Assembly: GCA_964628985.1 (NCBI GenBank)
Contig: CAZVNJ010000007.1
Location: 1-64,000, forward strand
DNA from: SURF-43 sp964628985
GTDB lineage: Bacteria > Chloroflexota > Dehalococcoidia > UBA2979
DNA: 64,000 nucleotides
Direction of reading: 5' to 3'
The position numbers and the translations under genes are program-made. The notes under the pieces were generated by a model, which was given only the letters and a program-made list of their open reading frames with translations, ran no database searches and had not been told where the DNA came from. Of this stretch, positions 50,492 through 58,754 are shown piece by piece (the stretch's first letter is position 1; every line of letters starts with the position of its first letter).

Positions 50492-51252
50492 GGATGGGTG
50501 CCTTCCAGCGCCTGGAGCAAAGCAGACACCCCGTCCTGACGAGCGCGGATCCCTGCGGAGGTGTCCCCGAGCACCACCACACCTTCGTTCATGACGATCA
50601 CGCGATCGCAACACGTCACGACTTCGTCGATGTTGTGACTGGACAGGAGCACGGCGTGGCCCTCACGGGCAAGTGTTCGGAGGGTGCGTCCGACCTCGAG
50701 GCTCACGAGCGGATCGAGGCTGCGGGTCGGCTCGTCCAGCAAGAGCAGAGGGGGATTCGCCATCAGCGCGCGAGCCAGGTGCAGTCGGGTGATCATTCCT
50801 GATGAGTACCCGAAGACCATGCGGTCTCGGCGCGCCAGGTCGGCTTCGCGCATGAGTTCTTCTGCGCGATCCCGTGCGCGGTCTGGGGTCAGCCCGGCCA
50901 GTACCCCGAACAGGGCCAGGTTCTCGCGGCCGGTGAGGCGCCAGTAGAAGCCCCGGTCGTCGGCAATGACAAGGCCGGTCCGCCGCCGTACCTCCATCGA
51001 ATCGGAGCGCGTATCGAAGCCATCCACTCGCACGGAGCCGGCGGTGGGCTCGAGCAGACCGGCGATGATGTGCAGCAGGGTCGTCTTCCCGGCGCCGTTC
51101 GCACCGACGAGCCCGACGACCTCTCCCCGTTCCACGCTCAGCGAGACATCCGTGAGGGCCTGCACCGGTTCGGGCGAAGCGACGCGGCTCAGCAGTCGAA
51201 GCAACCTTGGGGGAGGTTCGAAGCGCTTCGAGACATGTTCTGCCTCAAGCAT
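50488..51252 (-). CDS. ABC transporter ATP-binding protein
   Basis: A 254-aa ATPase with Walker A GANGAGKTT, Q-loop region GLVIADDRGFYWRLTGREN, signature YSSGMITRLHLARAL (LSGGQ variant), Walker B LLLLDEPTRSLDP and H-loop SSHNIDEV. The subfamily matches DrrA/NatA-type exporters that pair with ABC-2 permeases. The gene overlaps pqqD by 8 nt and the permease by 4 nt, so the three are translated together. Confidence 0.92.
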   Translation of the reverse strand: MLEAEHVSKRFEPPPRLLRLLSRVASPEPVQALTDVSLSVERGEVVGLVGANGAGKTTLLHIIAGLLEPTAGSVRVDGFDTRSDSMEVRRRTGLVIADDRGFYWRLTGRENLALFGVLAGLTPDRARDRAEELMREADLARRDRMVFGYSSGMITRLHLARALMANPPLLLLDEPTRSLDPLVSLEVGRTLRTLAREGHAVLLSSHNIDEVVTCCDRVIVMNEGVVVLGDTSAGIRARQDGVSALLQALEGTHP

Positions 51253-51514
51253 CGGTCTCTAGCACCAGTCCACGTTCGCGCATGCTGTCCAGAAACACCT
51301 CGATGTCCCGCTCGAGTTGCTCCAGTGGTACTTCCTTGAACCTCGAGTGCAGTTGCGCGGCAACTTCTCGCGCCTCCATCGCCGTGCCGAGCATGTCCCA
51401 CACCATCGTCCCGACCGCATTCAGGGTGATGAGCTCGGATCCGTCTGGTGACACAAGCATCGCGCGCTCGTCGACCGCCTCGTGGATCACCTCAGGTGAA
51501 CGTTGCACAGCCAC
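51245..51514 (-). CDS. PqqD family peptide-binding (RRE) protein
   Basis: An 89-aa PqqD-like winged-helix protein: VIHEAVDERAMLVSPDGSEL, then ITLNAVGTMVWDMLG and a C-terminal helix VPLEQLERDIEVFLDSMRERG. PqqD-type RiPP recognition elements bind precursor leader peptides and present them to modifying enzymes, so this is the likely receptor for the peptide at 48513. The GTG at 51514 has GGAGG 5 nt upstream; the frame is open much further but without coding character. Confidence 0.85.
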   Translation of the reverse strand: MAVQRSPEVIHEAVDERAMLVSPDGSELITLNAVGTMVWDMLGTAMEAREVAAQLHSRFKEVPLEQLERDIEVFLDSMRERGLVLETDA

Positions 51515-51778
51515 TAGGACCTCCACGTGGGCACTTCCGCGCCCTCCATCACGTTGACGCTTTGTCGAACCGTACGGAGGTAGGGATGAGCGACCGTCGA
51601 GATCAGGTGACGGTGGTGGCCACTGCTCGAGCCGAATGGGCGAGCCCGCGAGATCGGGGCCAGGACGGGCCTCCCCACTCAAACCGCGTCTCAACCTTGG
51701 TTCGACGGCGTGCTCGCACATTCCCGGTGGTACTGGAGGACGTTGAGACGTCTCAACCAGATGGGTCGGAGGACGAAG

Positions 51779-52534
51779 ATGCCAACCATTGCGATCGTGG
51801 AGCCGCTCGAGGCGGTACGGAGAAGGCTTGCCCGCATCGTCTCAGCGGATGGCTTCGAGATTGTCGAGTCAGCGGATGCGCTCGAAGCGCTTCGCGCGGC
51901 GTTTCAGAGCCCGCCGGTGGCGGTGATCATGGGGACTCGCCTCGCCGGGCTCGGTGGCGTCGACTTCATCAAGGTGCTGAGGGCCACGTGGAACGTCCCG
52001 ATTGTGGTCACCATGGAGTTGCAGGAGCCCCGGGAGGTCGCCCAGGCATTGGACGCTGGCGCCGACGACGTCGTCGGATCGTCATGTTCGCCGGTCGAAC
52101 TGCTGGCGCGGTTGCGAGGCGCGATGCGGCGCTATGTCGGTCGTGAGCCTGGTGGCTCGCAGACGAGAGTGGTCACGGGCGCGCTCGATATTGACCTGGA
52201 CGCTCGGATGGTGGCGAAGCGGGGTACAGCGATTTCCCTCAGCCGCATCGAGTATCGCTTGCTCAGTGCGCTTGCCAGGCGGCTCGGTGAGACGGTCACC
52301 CACCGCGAACTACTGACGGACACGTGGGGGCATGAGTACGCCGACGACGCTCACTATCTGCGGCTGTACGTCGCCTACCTGCGCGCGAAACTTGAGGACG
52401 ACGTCTCACGTCCGGTCTATATCCTGAATGAGTGGGGACGTGGCTATCGCCTGGCGCGACTTGCGGTTGAGCACCCCGCGTCTCCGACGCCACGGCCGCT
52501 CGAAGCGGAGGATCTCGTCCTCGCCGCGGGCTAA
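51779..52534 (+). CDS. OmpR-family regulator with degenerate receiver domain
   Basis: A 251-aa protein. The N-terminal receiver-like domain (3-120) lacks the phosphorylation machinery: the acidic pair reads IVEPLEA, the phospho-acceptor position is Gly (AVIMGTRLAGLGG, about 52), and the conserved Lys is replaced in VGSSCSPVEL. The C-terminal winged helix is intact (ISLSRIEYRLLSALARRLGE, YLRLYVAYLRAKLEDD, NEWGRGYRL). It therefore probably works by ligand or protein binding. The ATG at 51779 follows GGAGGA closely. It is convergent with a second such regulator 7 nt away. Confidence 0.85.
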   Translation: MPTIAIVEPLEAVRRRLARIVSADGFEIVESADALEALRAAFQSPPVAVIMGTRLAGLGGVDFIKVLRATWNVPIVVTMELQEPREVAQALDAGADDVVGSSCSPVELLARLRGAMRRYVGREPGGSQTRVVTGALDIDLDARMVAKRGTAISLSRIEYRLLSALARRLGETVTHRELLTDTWGHEYADDAHYLRLYVAYLRAKLEDDVSRPVYILNEWGRGYRLARLAVEHPASPTPRPLEAEDLVLAAG

Positions 52535-52541
52535 GCCGTAC

Positions 52542-53264
52542 TCAGGCTCCACTCGCCCAACGGGCGATCCTCGCCACGGGTGTAGTCGCGTCCAATCGGT
52601 AGCCGCCCTGCTCGGTCAGGATCACTCTGGGTTCTGACGGGTCGTCTTCCAATTTCTCACGCAACTGCCGGACATAGACACGCAGCGCTTGCCGAGCATT
52701 CGCTGGCCGTTCTGGCCAGAGGTGCTCGCTGATCGTCTCGTGTGGCACAGCGACGCCGCACCTCATGGCAAGTGCCTCGAGGAGCGCGAACTCCGTCGGG
52801 GTGAGGTGGACCGAGTGTCCGGACTTCCTCACCTCGTGACGGCTGAGCGAGATCGCGACCGGGCCGGCCAGCATCCAATCGTCCGTCATCTGGTCTGCGT
52901 ACCGCGCAGCAGCGCGGAGCCGCGCAACGAGCTCGCTGGGCTGCACCTGGGACGAGAGATAGTCGAGCGCACCGAGGTCCAGGTATCGCATGCCCTCTTC
53001 GCTGTTCCCGGGTGGGCCGAGGACCACAAGGGCGAGGTTGGTCCGCGCGATGAGGTGGGCGGCCTCCAGGTGGCGGTGACGGCTGCGGACGTCCAGCAAT
53101 ACGACGCCATGGGGCAAGTGCTCTGGTGCCGCCACGGCCCTGGCTATATCGATGACCTGGACACGGAGGTATGCCTGCCACTCGGCTGCAAACGATGTGT
53201 CGTCCGTGATCGCCGTCACACTGAAGAGGGTGTCAGATGGCCCTCGTGCGTCCCAGGTCGACAT
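52542..53264 (-). CDS. OmpR-family regulator with partly degenerate receiver domain
   Basis: A 240-aa regulator. The receiver domain keeps an acidic pair (ITDDTSF) and an Asp at the acceptor position (VVLLDVRS, about 58), but the Thr/Ser switch reads VVLGPPG and the Lys site reads DYLSSQVQPSEL, so classical phosphorylation is doubtful. The C-terminal winged helix is typical (LTPTEFALLEALAMRCG, ALRVYVRQLREKLEDD, TEQGGYRL). No histidine kinase is encoded in the window. It may control the peptide locus or the Tad pilus genes on its other side. Confidence 0.83.
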   Translation of the reverse strand: MSTWDARGPSDTLFSVTAITDDTSFAAEWQAYLRVQVIDIARAVAAPEHLPHGVVLLDVRSRHRHLEAAHLIARTNLALVVLGPPGNSEEGMRYLDLGALDYLSSQVQPSELVARLRAAARYADQMTDDWMLAGPVAISLSRHEVRKSGHSVHLTPTEFALLEALAMRCGVAVPHETISEHLWPERPANARQALRVYVRQLREKLEDDPSEPRVILTEQGGYRLDATTPVARIARWASGA

Positions 53265-53436
53265 CGGCCCGTCCCTTCGCGCAGGACGCCAAGCACGCCG
53301 GAAGAGTAGCCGGGGCCGAGTGGCGTGTCTCGGGCTTCCTCAAGCGACGGTGCGGCGGAAGGGCGGGCATCACAGTGTCTCAACCCGCTCACCAGCGCAT
53401 GGATGCACGCTCGCTGAGTTCTGCAAGAAGGATGAC

Positions 53437-55323
53437 GTGGGCGCAACACATCGCTGGTTCCTTCGCGGCGGCATGGTCCTCCTGCTCGGTGGACTCGGCA
53501 TAGGGCTGCTGACGGGGCGCGCAGGCGCCCAGGTCCCGATCACCGACGCCATCGAGATCGTGGCGCTTCAGCACGACCCGCGGGGGAGCCTCTCCGTAGC
53601 GCTGCGTCTCCCCAGGCAGGCCACACTTGAGGACCCGGTCCTCATCCTGGACGACATCCCACGGGCCATCATCCCGCGGACACGCGATGCTCGGAGACCC
53701 GCGGGAATCCTGCTGGCCATCGACACCAGCGGCAGCATGGCCGGCGCCCCGATGGAGGCTGCGCGCCGGGCTGCCCGTGACCTCATCGCGCAGCTCCCTG
53801 CAGAGGACGAGGTGGCCCTCATCCGCATCTCGTCGACGGCAGAGGTGGTCCTCCCGCTCTCGCCCGATCGAGGGCCGCTGCTGGCTGCGCTCGACCGACT
53901 CGCCGCCGGTGGTGCGACCGCCCTCTATGGGGCGATGGCGCTCGCGGCGACCGAGCTTGAGCGCATCCCGGCGACTCACGATCGAGTGCTCGTGCTGCTC
54001 TCCGATGGGGCAGACGACGGCGGTGTCTCGCGTGTCGACCGAGCCGAGAGTCTGCGTCTCGTGCAGGCGACTGGCGCGAAGGCATACGTGACCGGCTTTG
54101 GCGACGAGATCGATCGTTCGTACCTGGAACAGCTGGCCGCGGCCACCGGCGGCTCCTTCTCGCTCTTCGGCGAGCGGCAGGCGGATGCGCTGGCTGCGCG
54201 TTTCGCGGAGATCGGCGGAGTCCTCGGTGCCGCTGAGCTCCTGCGTGTTGACGTGCCCCTCCTGGCTGCGGGCGAGCATGTCATCACCGTTCGCGGCCGG
54301 GTGAACGGGAGAGCTGTTTCCGCCACTCGTTCACTACACGTCACCAACGACGGGCTCCTCGCGCCTGCTGTCATGCCTCCCGAGGGCGAAGCGGGGCCGA
54401 TCACTGTCGCCTTGAACTCACTGGTGCCGGCGGAGGATCTGTCGCTGGTCGCGGAGATCGAGGGCGTCGCGCTGCCGGTCGACCTGGCGGGTGGCACAGT
54501 CGCCGTCGATCCCTGGGGGATCTCCGCGGGCCAACGGACGCTGCGGTTATCGGCGTACGCGGGTCGGGATCTTGCGTCGACGGTATCGGTAGCGATCGAG
54601 ATCCCGCCACTCCGGCCCCGCCTCGATGTCGTTGAGCATGATCGCGGACAGGTGTCCGCAACCGGGAAGATCCAGGGCGAGCCCTCGCCCGTGATCGTTG
54701 CTCTGCTGGCTGGTCGCGAGATCGCGCGAGGAGAGGGGGCGGTGTCGGTCGCCGGCGGCCAGATGGAGGGGCCGGTGACGTTCAGGTTGCTCGATGGGTC
54801 AGGATCAGTCGTCGCCGAGACGACTACTGGGATCGCGCCATCGAGGACGACCGGGCGTCCACTCGGCTCGATCTTGGCGGCGGGACTGCTGGGCGGTGGC
54901 GTCATGGCGTGGGTGCTTCGTCGCCTGCGGAACCGTCTCGCTTCGCGCGCCGGAGAAGTCGGTGCCCGTGCTCTGCCTCGTTCGCGCCCGCGCGTCGGAG
55001 GTCAGGTGGTCCGAAGCACCGAGGTGGCGCTCGTCGGGCCGGCGGGGACCGAGGGCGTGTACAGGCTCCATGACCGCCCTCTCACGATCGGATCCTCTGC
55101 CGGATGCGACATCCTCTTGGGCGGCGAAGAAGACGGCGAGGGCGTGCTGGCACGGCTCACCGTACTTCCAGGCGACCGTGGCGTACTCGTGCATCACCTG
55201 CGCGCGCGGTTCGCCGGCCGCTATGGACGGCGCCCTGCGGACGAGTGGACGGTGCTCCAACCGGGCGAGGCAGTCTCCATCGGATCCCATCTCCTCCGCC
55301 TGCCGGGACTACGTGATGCCTGA
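53437..55323 (+). CDS. VWA- and FHA-domain membrane protein, Tad locus
   Basis: A 628-aa protein. An N-terminal signal or anchor (MVLLLGGLGIGLLTGRAGAQ) is followed by a von Willebrand A domain with a complete MIDAS (AIDTSGSMAG, GGATALYGA, LSDGADDGG), a beta-rich stalk, a second membrane span near 485-505 (SILAAGLLGGGVMAWVL), and a cytoplasmic FHA-like domain (HDRPLTIGSSAGCDILLG). The GTG at 53437 follows AAGGA; longer frames are noncoding. FHA domains bind phosphothreonine, so it may link surface pilus events to a Ser/Thr kinase. It is the first gene of the Tad/Flp locus. Confidence 0.78.
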   Translation: MGATHRWFLRGGMVLLLGGLGIGLLTGRAGAQVPITDAIEIVALQHDPRGSLSVALRLPRQATLEDPVLILDDIPRAIIPRTRDARRPAGILLAIDTSGSMAGAPMEAARRAARDLIAQLPAEDEVALIRISSTAEVVLPLSPDRGPLLAALDRLAAGGATALYGAMALAATELERIPATHDRVLVLLSDGADDGGVSRVDRAESLRLVQATGAKAYVTGFGDEIDRSYLEQLAAATGGSFSLFGERQADALAARFAEIGGVLGAAELLRVDVPLLAAGEHVITVRGRVNGRAVSATRSLHVTNDGLLAPAVMPPEGEAGPITVALNSLVPAEDLSLVAEIEGVALPVDLAGGTVAVDPWGISAGQRTLRLSAYAGRDLASTVSVAIEIPPLRPRLDVVEHDRGQVSATGKIQGEPSPVIVALLAGREIARGEGAVSVAGGQMEGPVTFRLLDGSGSVVAETTTGIAPSRTTGRPLGSILAAGLLGGGVMAWVLRRLRNRLASRAGEVGARALPRSRPRVGGQVVRSTEVALVGPAGTEGVYRLHDRPLTIGSSAGCDILLGGEEDGEGVLARLTVLPGDRGVLVHHLRARFAGRYGRRPADEWTVLQPGEAVSIGSHLLRLPGLRDA

Positions 55324-55467
55324 GCGCATTCCATGGACGAGGACATCGGACCTCACTTCTGCTCCGCCTCTTATGAGTTCCCGGCGAATTCATACACGCG
55401 CACGCCATCAGGAGTGGTTCGATCAGTGCGGTGTGATCTCCACACTCACACTCGGAGGAGGCCAACC

Positions 55468-56712
55468 GTGACCCGTCTTCGGTCCCATGCTCGTGGGCGA
55501 GCCGCCTGGCATTCGTTCCTCGGCCGGGACGACGGACAGGTCATCTTCATGGTCCCTCTTCTGATGACCGTCTTCCTGACCTTCGGGATCGCGGTGTTCG
55601 ATGTCGGTCTCACCATGGTCCAACGACGGAACTACCAGAACGACGTTGACAAAGCCGCCCTGGCGTCCGTCGTCGCGATGTACGAGGAGAGCGGGGATCC
55701 GGTCGCCGTTGGCCGGGACTGGCTCGAGCGAAATCAGTTCGATACGTCTGATACGTCCACCTGGGACGTGACGGTCCTCGATCCAGAGCGAGTGCGAGTC
55801 TGGGTGCAGACGGGGAAGCCCCCGTTCTGGTCTGGCCTGATCGGTGCGGACTGGAACGTCGGCGCCTACGCGATCGCTCGCGCCCGGGTCGTACCCCTGC
55901 GGTACGCGCTGATGGCGATGGACCCGAGCAACTGCAGCCGCCTCACACTCAGCGGACAGTCCAACGTGAGTATCACGGGTGGCGGAGGCACATTTACGAA
56001 TTCCAGCGACACCTGCGGGAGCGGTGCCCTCCGTGCCAGTGGTGGAGGCTCCCTCCAGGCAGCTAGAAATGACGTGGTGGGGAGCTGGGGCACGGGCGGG
56101 GGGAGCTCGATCACGACGACCCCGAACCAGGGCGTCGCCCCACGCATGGATCCCTTCCGCACCCTGGACCCGCCTCCGATCCCTGCGACATGCGGCAATC
56201 CCAGCGCCCCAGTGCTCGCCCCGGGCTGCTGGAAGCAGAAACTGACCGTGACCAACAACGGCCAGGTGGTGACCCTGCAGTCAGGCGTCCACGTGTTCAT
56301 GAACGGGATCACGGTGTCCGCTGGCAGCCTGGTGAGCGATGGGCCAGTCTTGATTTACGCGACCTGTGATCCCTCCCCTTGCAATGGCTCGAAGGTGGAC
56401 ATCTCGATCACGGGAGGGCAGAACACCCTCACTGGACATCCCGACTATCGCAACATCGTCATCTGGGTCGATCGCACGGCGGGGTCTAACAGCAGCGTGA
56501 AGCTCGCGGGGCAGGGCAACAACGGGATCTCGGGCTCGATCTACAACATCAACAGTGATGTGAGCCTCAGCGGAGGTTCATCCGGAACGTCGACCACGCT
56601 CAACATCTCTGTCGTGGCAAACACGATCGGGCTGTCGGGACAGGGGAACATCGAACTTCCGTGGAACCCGCTCACTGCACCTTCTGAGATCCAGGCCGAA
56701 CTCGTCGAGTAG
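55468..56712 (+). CDS. TadG-like protein with beta-helix-like C-terminal domain
   Basis: A 414-aa protein. The N-terminal TadE/TadG-type segment (GQVIFMVPLLMTVFLTFGIA) anchors it in the membrane, followed by an extracellular region. From about residue 150 it has repeated short strands rich in Gly/Ser/Asn (LSGQSNVSITGGGG, LVSDGPVLIYATC, KLAGQGNNGISGSIYNI, TIGLSGQGNI), suggesting a right-handed beta-helix. GGAGG lies 6 nt before GTG 55468. It is probably a minor pilus or surface component of the Tad system. A perfect terminator hairpin follows. Confidence 0.75.
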   Translation: MTRLRSHARGRAAWHSFLGRDDGQVIFMVPLLMTVFLTFGIAVFDVGLTMVQRRNYQNDVDKAALASVVAMYEESGDPVAVGRDWLERNQFDTSDTSTWDVTVLDPERVRVWVQTGKPPFWSGLIGADWNVGAYAIARARVVPLRYALMAMDPSNCSRLTLSGQSNVSITGGGGTFTNSSDTCGSGALRASGGGSLQAARNDVVGSWGTGGGSSITTTPNQGVAPRMDPFRTLDPPPIPATCGNPSAPVLAPGCWKQKLTVTNNGQVVTLQSGVHVFMNGITVSAGSLVSDGPVLIYATCDPSPCNGSKVDISITGGQNTLTGHPDYRNIVIWVDRTAGSNSSVKLAGQGNNGISGSIYNINSDVSLSGGSSGTSTTLNISVVANTIGLSGQGNIELPWNPLTAPSEIQAELVE

Positions 56713-56738
56713 TCGTCCCATTGGGCCGCCGGGCTTCG

Positions 56739-56762
56739 ACTGCGCGCCGTGAGGCGCGCAGT
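56739..56762 (+). terminator. Intrinsic terminator after the TadG-like gene
   Basis: ACTGCGCGCC-GTGA-GGCGCGCAGT, a perfect 10-bp stem with a 4-nt loop, followed by CCTTTGT. It isolates the upstream genes from the pilin transcription unit. Confidence 0.8.
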
Positions 56763-57066
56763 CCTTTGTCGTGCAGGGCCGTCAGTGGTCGACACGGTGG
56801 ACCGGCGGAGTTCCGACGATGCACGACAAAGCAATGACATTTTCTTACGTGCTCCGAACGTCCCGGTTTCTAGATTGCTGGTCACGAACCCGTGGAAGAC
56901 GAAGGTCACGAGACCAGGACGGAGCGGCGATCGGACGGATGTACTCACCTGGTGCCGCCGCCCCCACCGGTGATGGGGTCGGGCTTCCGGCATGACCTCA
57001 ACTGCCTCCGCCTACTTCCTCTGGCGCCAGCACCGAGGGCGTCACAACCAACGCAAGAGGTAACTC
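56763..57066 (+). promoter_or_regulatory. Upstream region of the Flp pilin gene
   Basis: About 300 nt without a credible ORF. An A/T-rich stretch near 56830-56880 (ACATTTTCTTACG, then TAGATT at 56873) is the best promoter candidate, though no well-spaced -35 is seen. The remaining 190 nt would be an unusually long 5' UTR. I looked for a c-di-GMP (GEMM) core and found none. AAGAGGT precedes the pilin ATG. Confidence 0.35.
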
Positions 57067-57264
57067 ATGATCCGCATGCTCGTTGACTACACCCGCCACT
57101 ACCTCGGCCGCCAGGACGAGGGCCAGGGGACGGTCGAATACACGATCCTCTCTGGAGTCGCCGTGCTCGGTCTTGTGATCGCGTTCGACGTCCTCAACGT
57201 GGGCGCCACCCTGGCGACGTGGCTCTCTGAGGCGATCGACGGCGTCACGGCGTCAAGCAACTGA
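57067..57264 (+). CDS. flp: Flp family type IVb pilin
   Basis: A 65-aa prepilin. A short basic leader precedes the processing site DEG/QGTVEY (cleavage after Gly, Glu at +5), followed by the hydrophobic polymerisation helix YTILSGVAVLGLVIAFDVL. The very small mature size is typical for Flp. It would be cleaved by the prepilin peptidase at 63510 and assembled by TadA/B/C. Confidence 0.9.
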   Translation: MIRMLVDYTRHYLGRQDEGQGTVEYTILSGVAVLGLVIAFDVLNVGATLATWLSEAIDGVTASSN

Positions 57265-57338
57265 ATGATGGCTCAGCCTGCATGGCCCCGATGGCGGGCG
57301 TCGCGCAGGCTGAGACTGGGTCCGGAGGGAGGAGGGGC

Positions 57339-57806
57339 ATGATGCGTGCACTCGTCGGCGAGCGCGGGCAAGCAGTCATTGAGACCACGTTCATGCTCCC
57401 CTTCCTCTTCATGTTGTTGATGGCTATGGGCGAGTTCGGACTGGGCTTCTACACCGCTGTCACCGTCAATAACGCTGCGTCGGAGGCTGCCCGGTTCGCC
57501 TCGGTTGGGAACCTGCCTGGTTGTGCCTCCACCCAGATCCAGGGCCGCGCAGTCGCCATTAGTTCCAGCCGGCTGCAATGCGGCGAGGTGGCCGTGAACT
57601 ATCCGGACGCCAACACGCAGCGAGGCTCTGCCGTCGTCGTCCGTATCGCCCATACCTACACAGCGCTCACACCGTTCCCGGGGCTGATTGACTTTGTGAC
57701 CGGTGGCGCGTGGGGCTTCCAACAGTGGCCGATCACCGCCTGTTCCGAGGCGCGACTCGAAAGCGACGTCGTCGTCCCGAGCCCGGTGACCGGAAGTGGA
57801 TGCTGA
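57339..57806 (+). CDS. tadE: TadE-like pseudopilin
   Basis: A 155-aa protein starting MMRALVGERGQAVIETTFML with the TadE-type E-T-T-F-M-L-P-F hydrophobic segment (about 10-32), then an extracellular domain with two to four cysteines. The ATG at 57339 follows a very strong GGAGGGAGGAGG. It is a probable minor pseudopilin processed by the prepilin peptidase. Confidence 0.85.
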   Translation: MMRALVGERGQAVIETTFMLPFLFMLLMAMGEFGLGFYTAVTVNNAASEAARFASVGNLPGCASTQIQGRAVAISSSRLQCGEVAVNYPDANTQRGSAVVVRIAHTYTALTPFPGLIDFVTGGAWGFQQWPITACSEARLESDVVVPSPVTGSGC

Positions 57807-57869
57807 TCCGAATCGACGACGCGCAACTCGGCGCGGCTGACCCCTGCAAGCGAACGAGGAGTTCACCTG

Positions 57870-58745
57870 ATGTCACAGACCAAGACCAGAGTCCGCGGGA
57901 GGGCCGGAAACGGGCTCATGCTCACGTCAGTGCTGCTCGGGTTCATCACCGCAGGCCTGGCCTTCGGATGGTTGAACCAGGTCCGTTCGGAGGAGCGAGG
58001 TGCTGCGGCACACGCCGCCGGGGCCACGAAGCCGGTGCTGGTCGCGCAGCAGGACATCGCGGCAGGCACGCGCCTCACCGCATCCATGTTCAAGCGGCAG
58101 GACGTCCCTGAGTCGCTGGTGCTGAGCGGCGCACTGACGAGTGACGGCGAGGTCGCCGGACGAGTGACGCTCTACCCGATCGCTCAAGGCGAACAGCTGC
58201 TGGCGGTCCGGTTGGTCGGGGCCTCTGAACCGAGTCGGAATGGACTTGCATACTCCGTCCCCGACGGGATGCGTGCGGTCTCGATGCCGGTCAGCGAGGT
58301 CTCAGCGGCCGGTGGACTCATCGTCCCCGGAGACCGCGTCGACATCATCGTGTCCACCGAGTACGGGAGTCTCTTCGGCCCGTTTGACCAGGTCGCGAAG
58401 CGGGTGGATGGATACGACCCGCGCACTCACAAGGTGGTCGTCACCGCCCTGCAGGATGTCCTCGTCCTTGCGGTGGGCCAGACCATCACGCCCGCCCAGA
58501 CGGAGGAACGAGACGTCGCCACGCTGCGCTCAGACGATGCCAGCCCGCAGCCGAAGGCCACATCGGTCACCGTCGCGGTAACGCCCGATGACGCCCAGGC
58601 GATCTTCATGGCGATCAAGTCTGGATCGATCGGGCTGGCGCTCCGCCCGTACGGCGACACCGGCCGTGCGTCCGTTCAACCAGCGCTCAGCCTGCCCTCA
58701 CGGCAGACGGCCTCCGCGAGTGCCGTCCCCGTCACCGGCCGATAG
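57870..58745 (+). CDS. cpaB: Flp pilus assembly protein CpaB/RcpC
   Basis: A 291-aa protein with an N-terminal membrane span (LMLTSVLLGFITAGLAFGWL), a SAF domain (VLVAQQDIAAGTRLTASMF) and the RcpC/CpaB domain (GMRAVSMPVSEVSAAGGLIV followed by PGDRVDIIV). In diderm systems CpaB associates with the secretin; here no secretin gene lies next to it, consistent with a single-membrane cell envelope. Confidence 0.9.
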   Translation: MSQTKTRVRGRAGNGLMLTSVLLGFITAGLAFGWLNQVRSEERGAAAHAAGATKPVLVAQQDIAAGTRLTASMFKRQDVPESLVLSGALTSDGEVAGRVTLYPIAQGEQLLAVRLVGASEPSRNGLAYSVPDGMRAVSMPVSEVSAAGGLIVPGDRVDIIVSTEYGSLFGPFDQVAKRVDGYDPRTHKVVVTALQDVLVLAVGQTITPAQTEERDVATLRSDDASPQPKATSVTVAVTPDDAQAIFMAIKSGSIGLALRPYGDTGRASVQPALSLPSRQTASASAVPVTGR

Positions 58746-58754
58746 GGGTCCCGC

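Noticed and set aside
46271..53264. Genomic island integrated at tmRNA
   Set aside because: The location is suggestive, but there is no integrase, no direct repeat of the tmRNA 3' end seen downstream, and no obvious change in base composition.
56763..57066. c-di-GMP riboswitch ahead of the Flp pilin
   Set aside because: A long leader plus a diguanylate cyclase in the window made this attractive, but no GEMM core sequence is recognisable.
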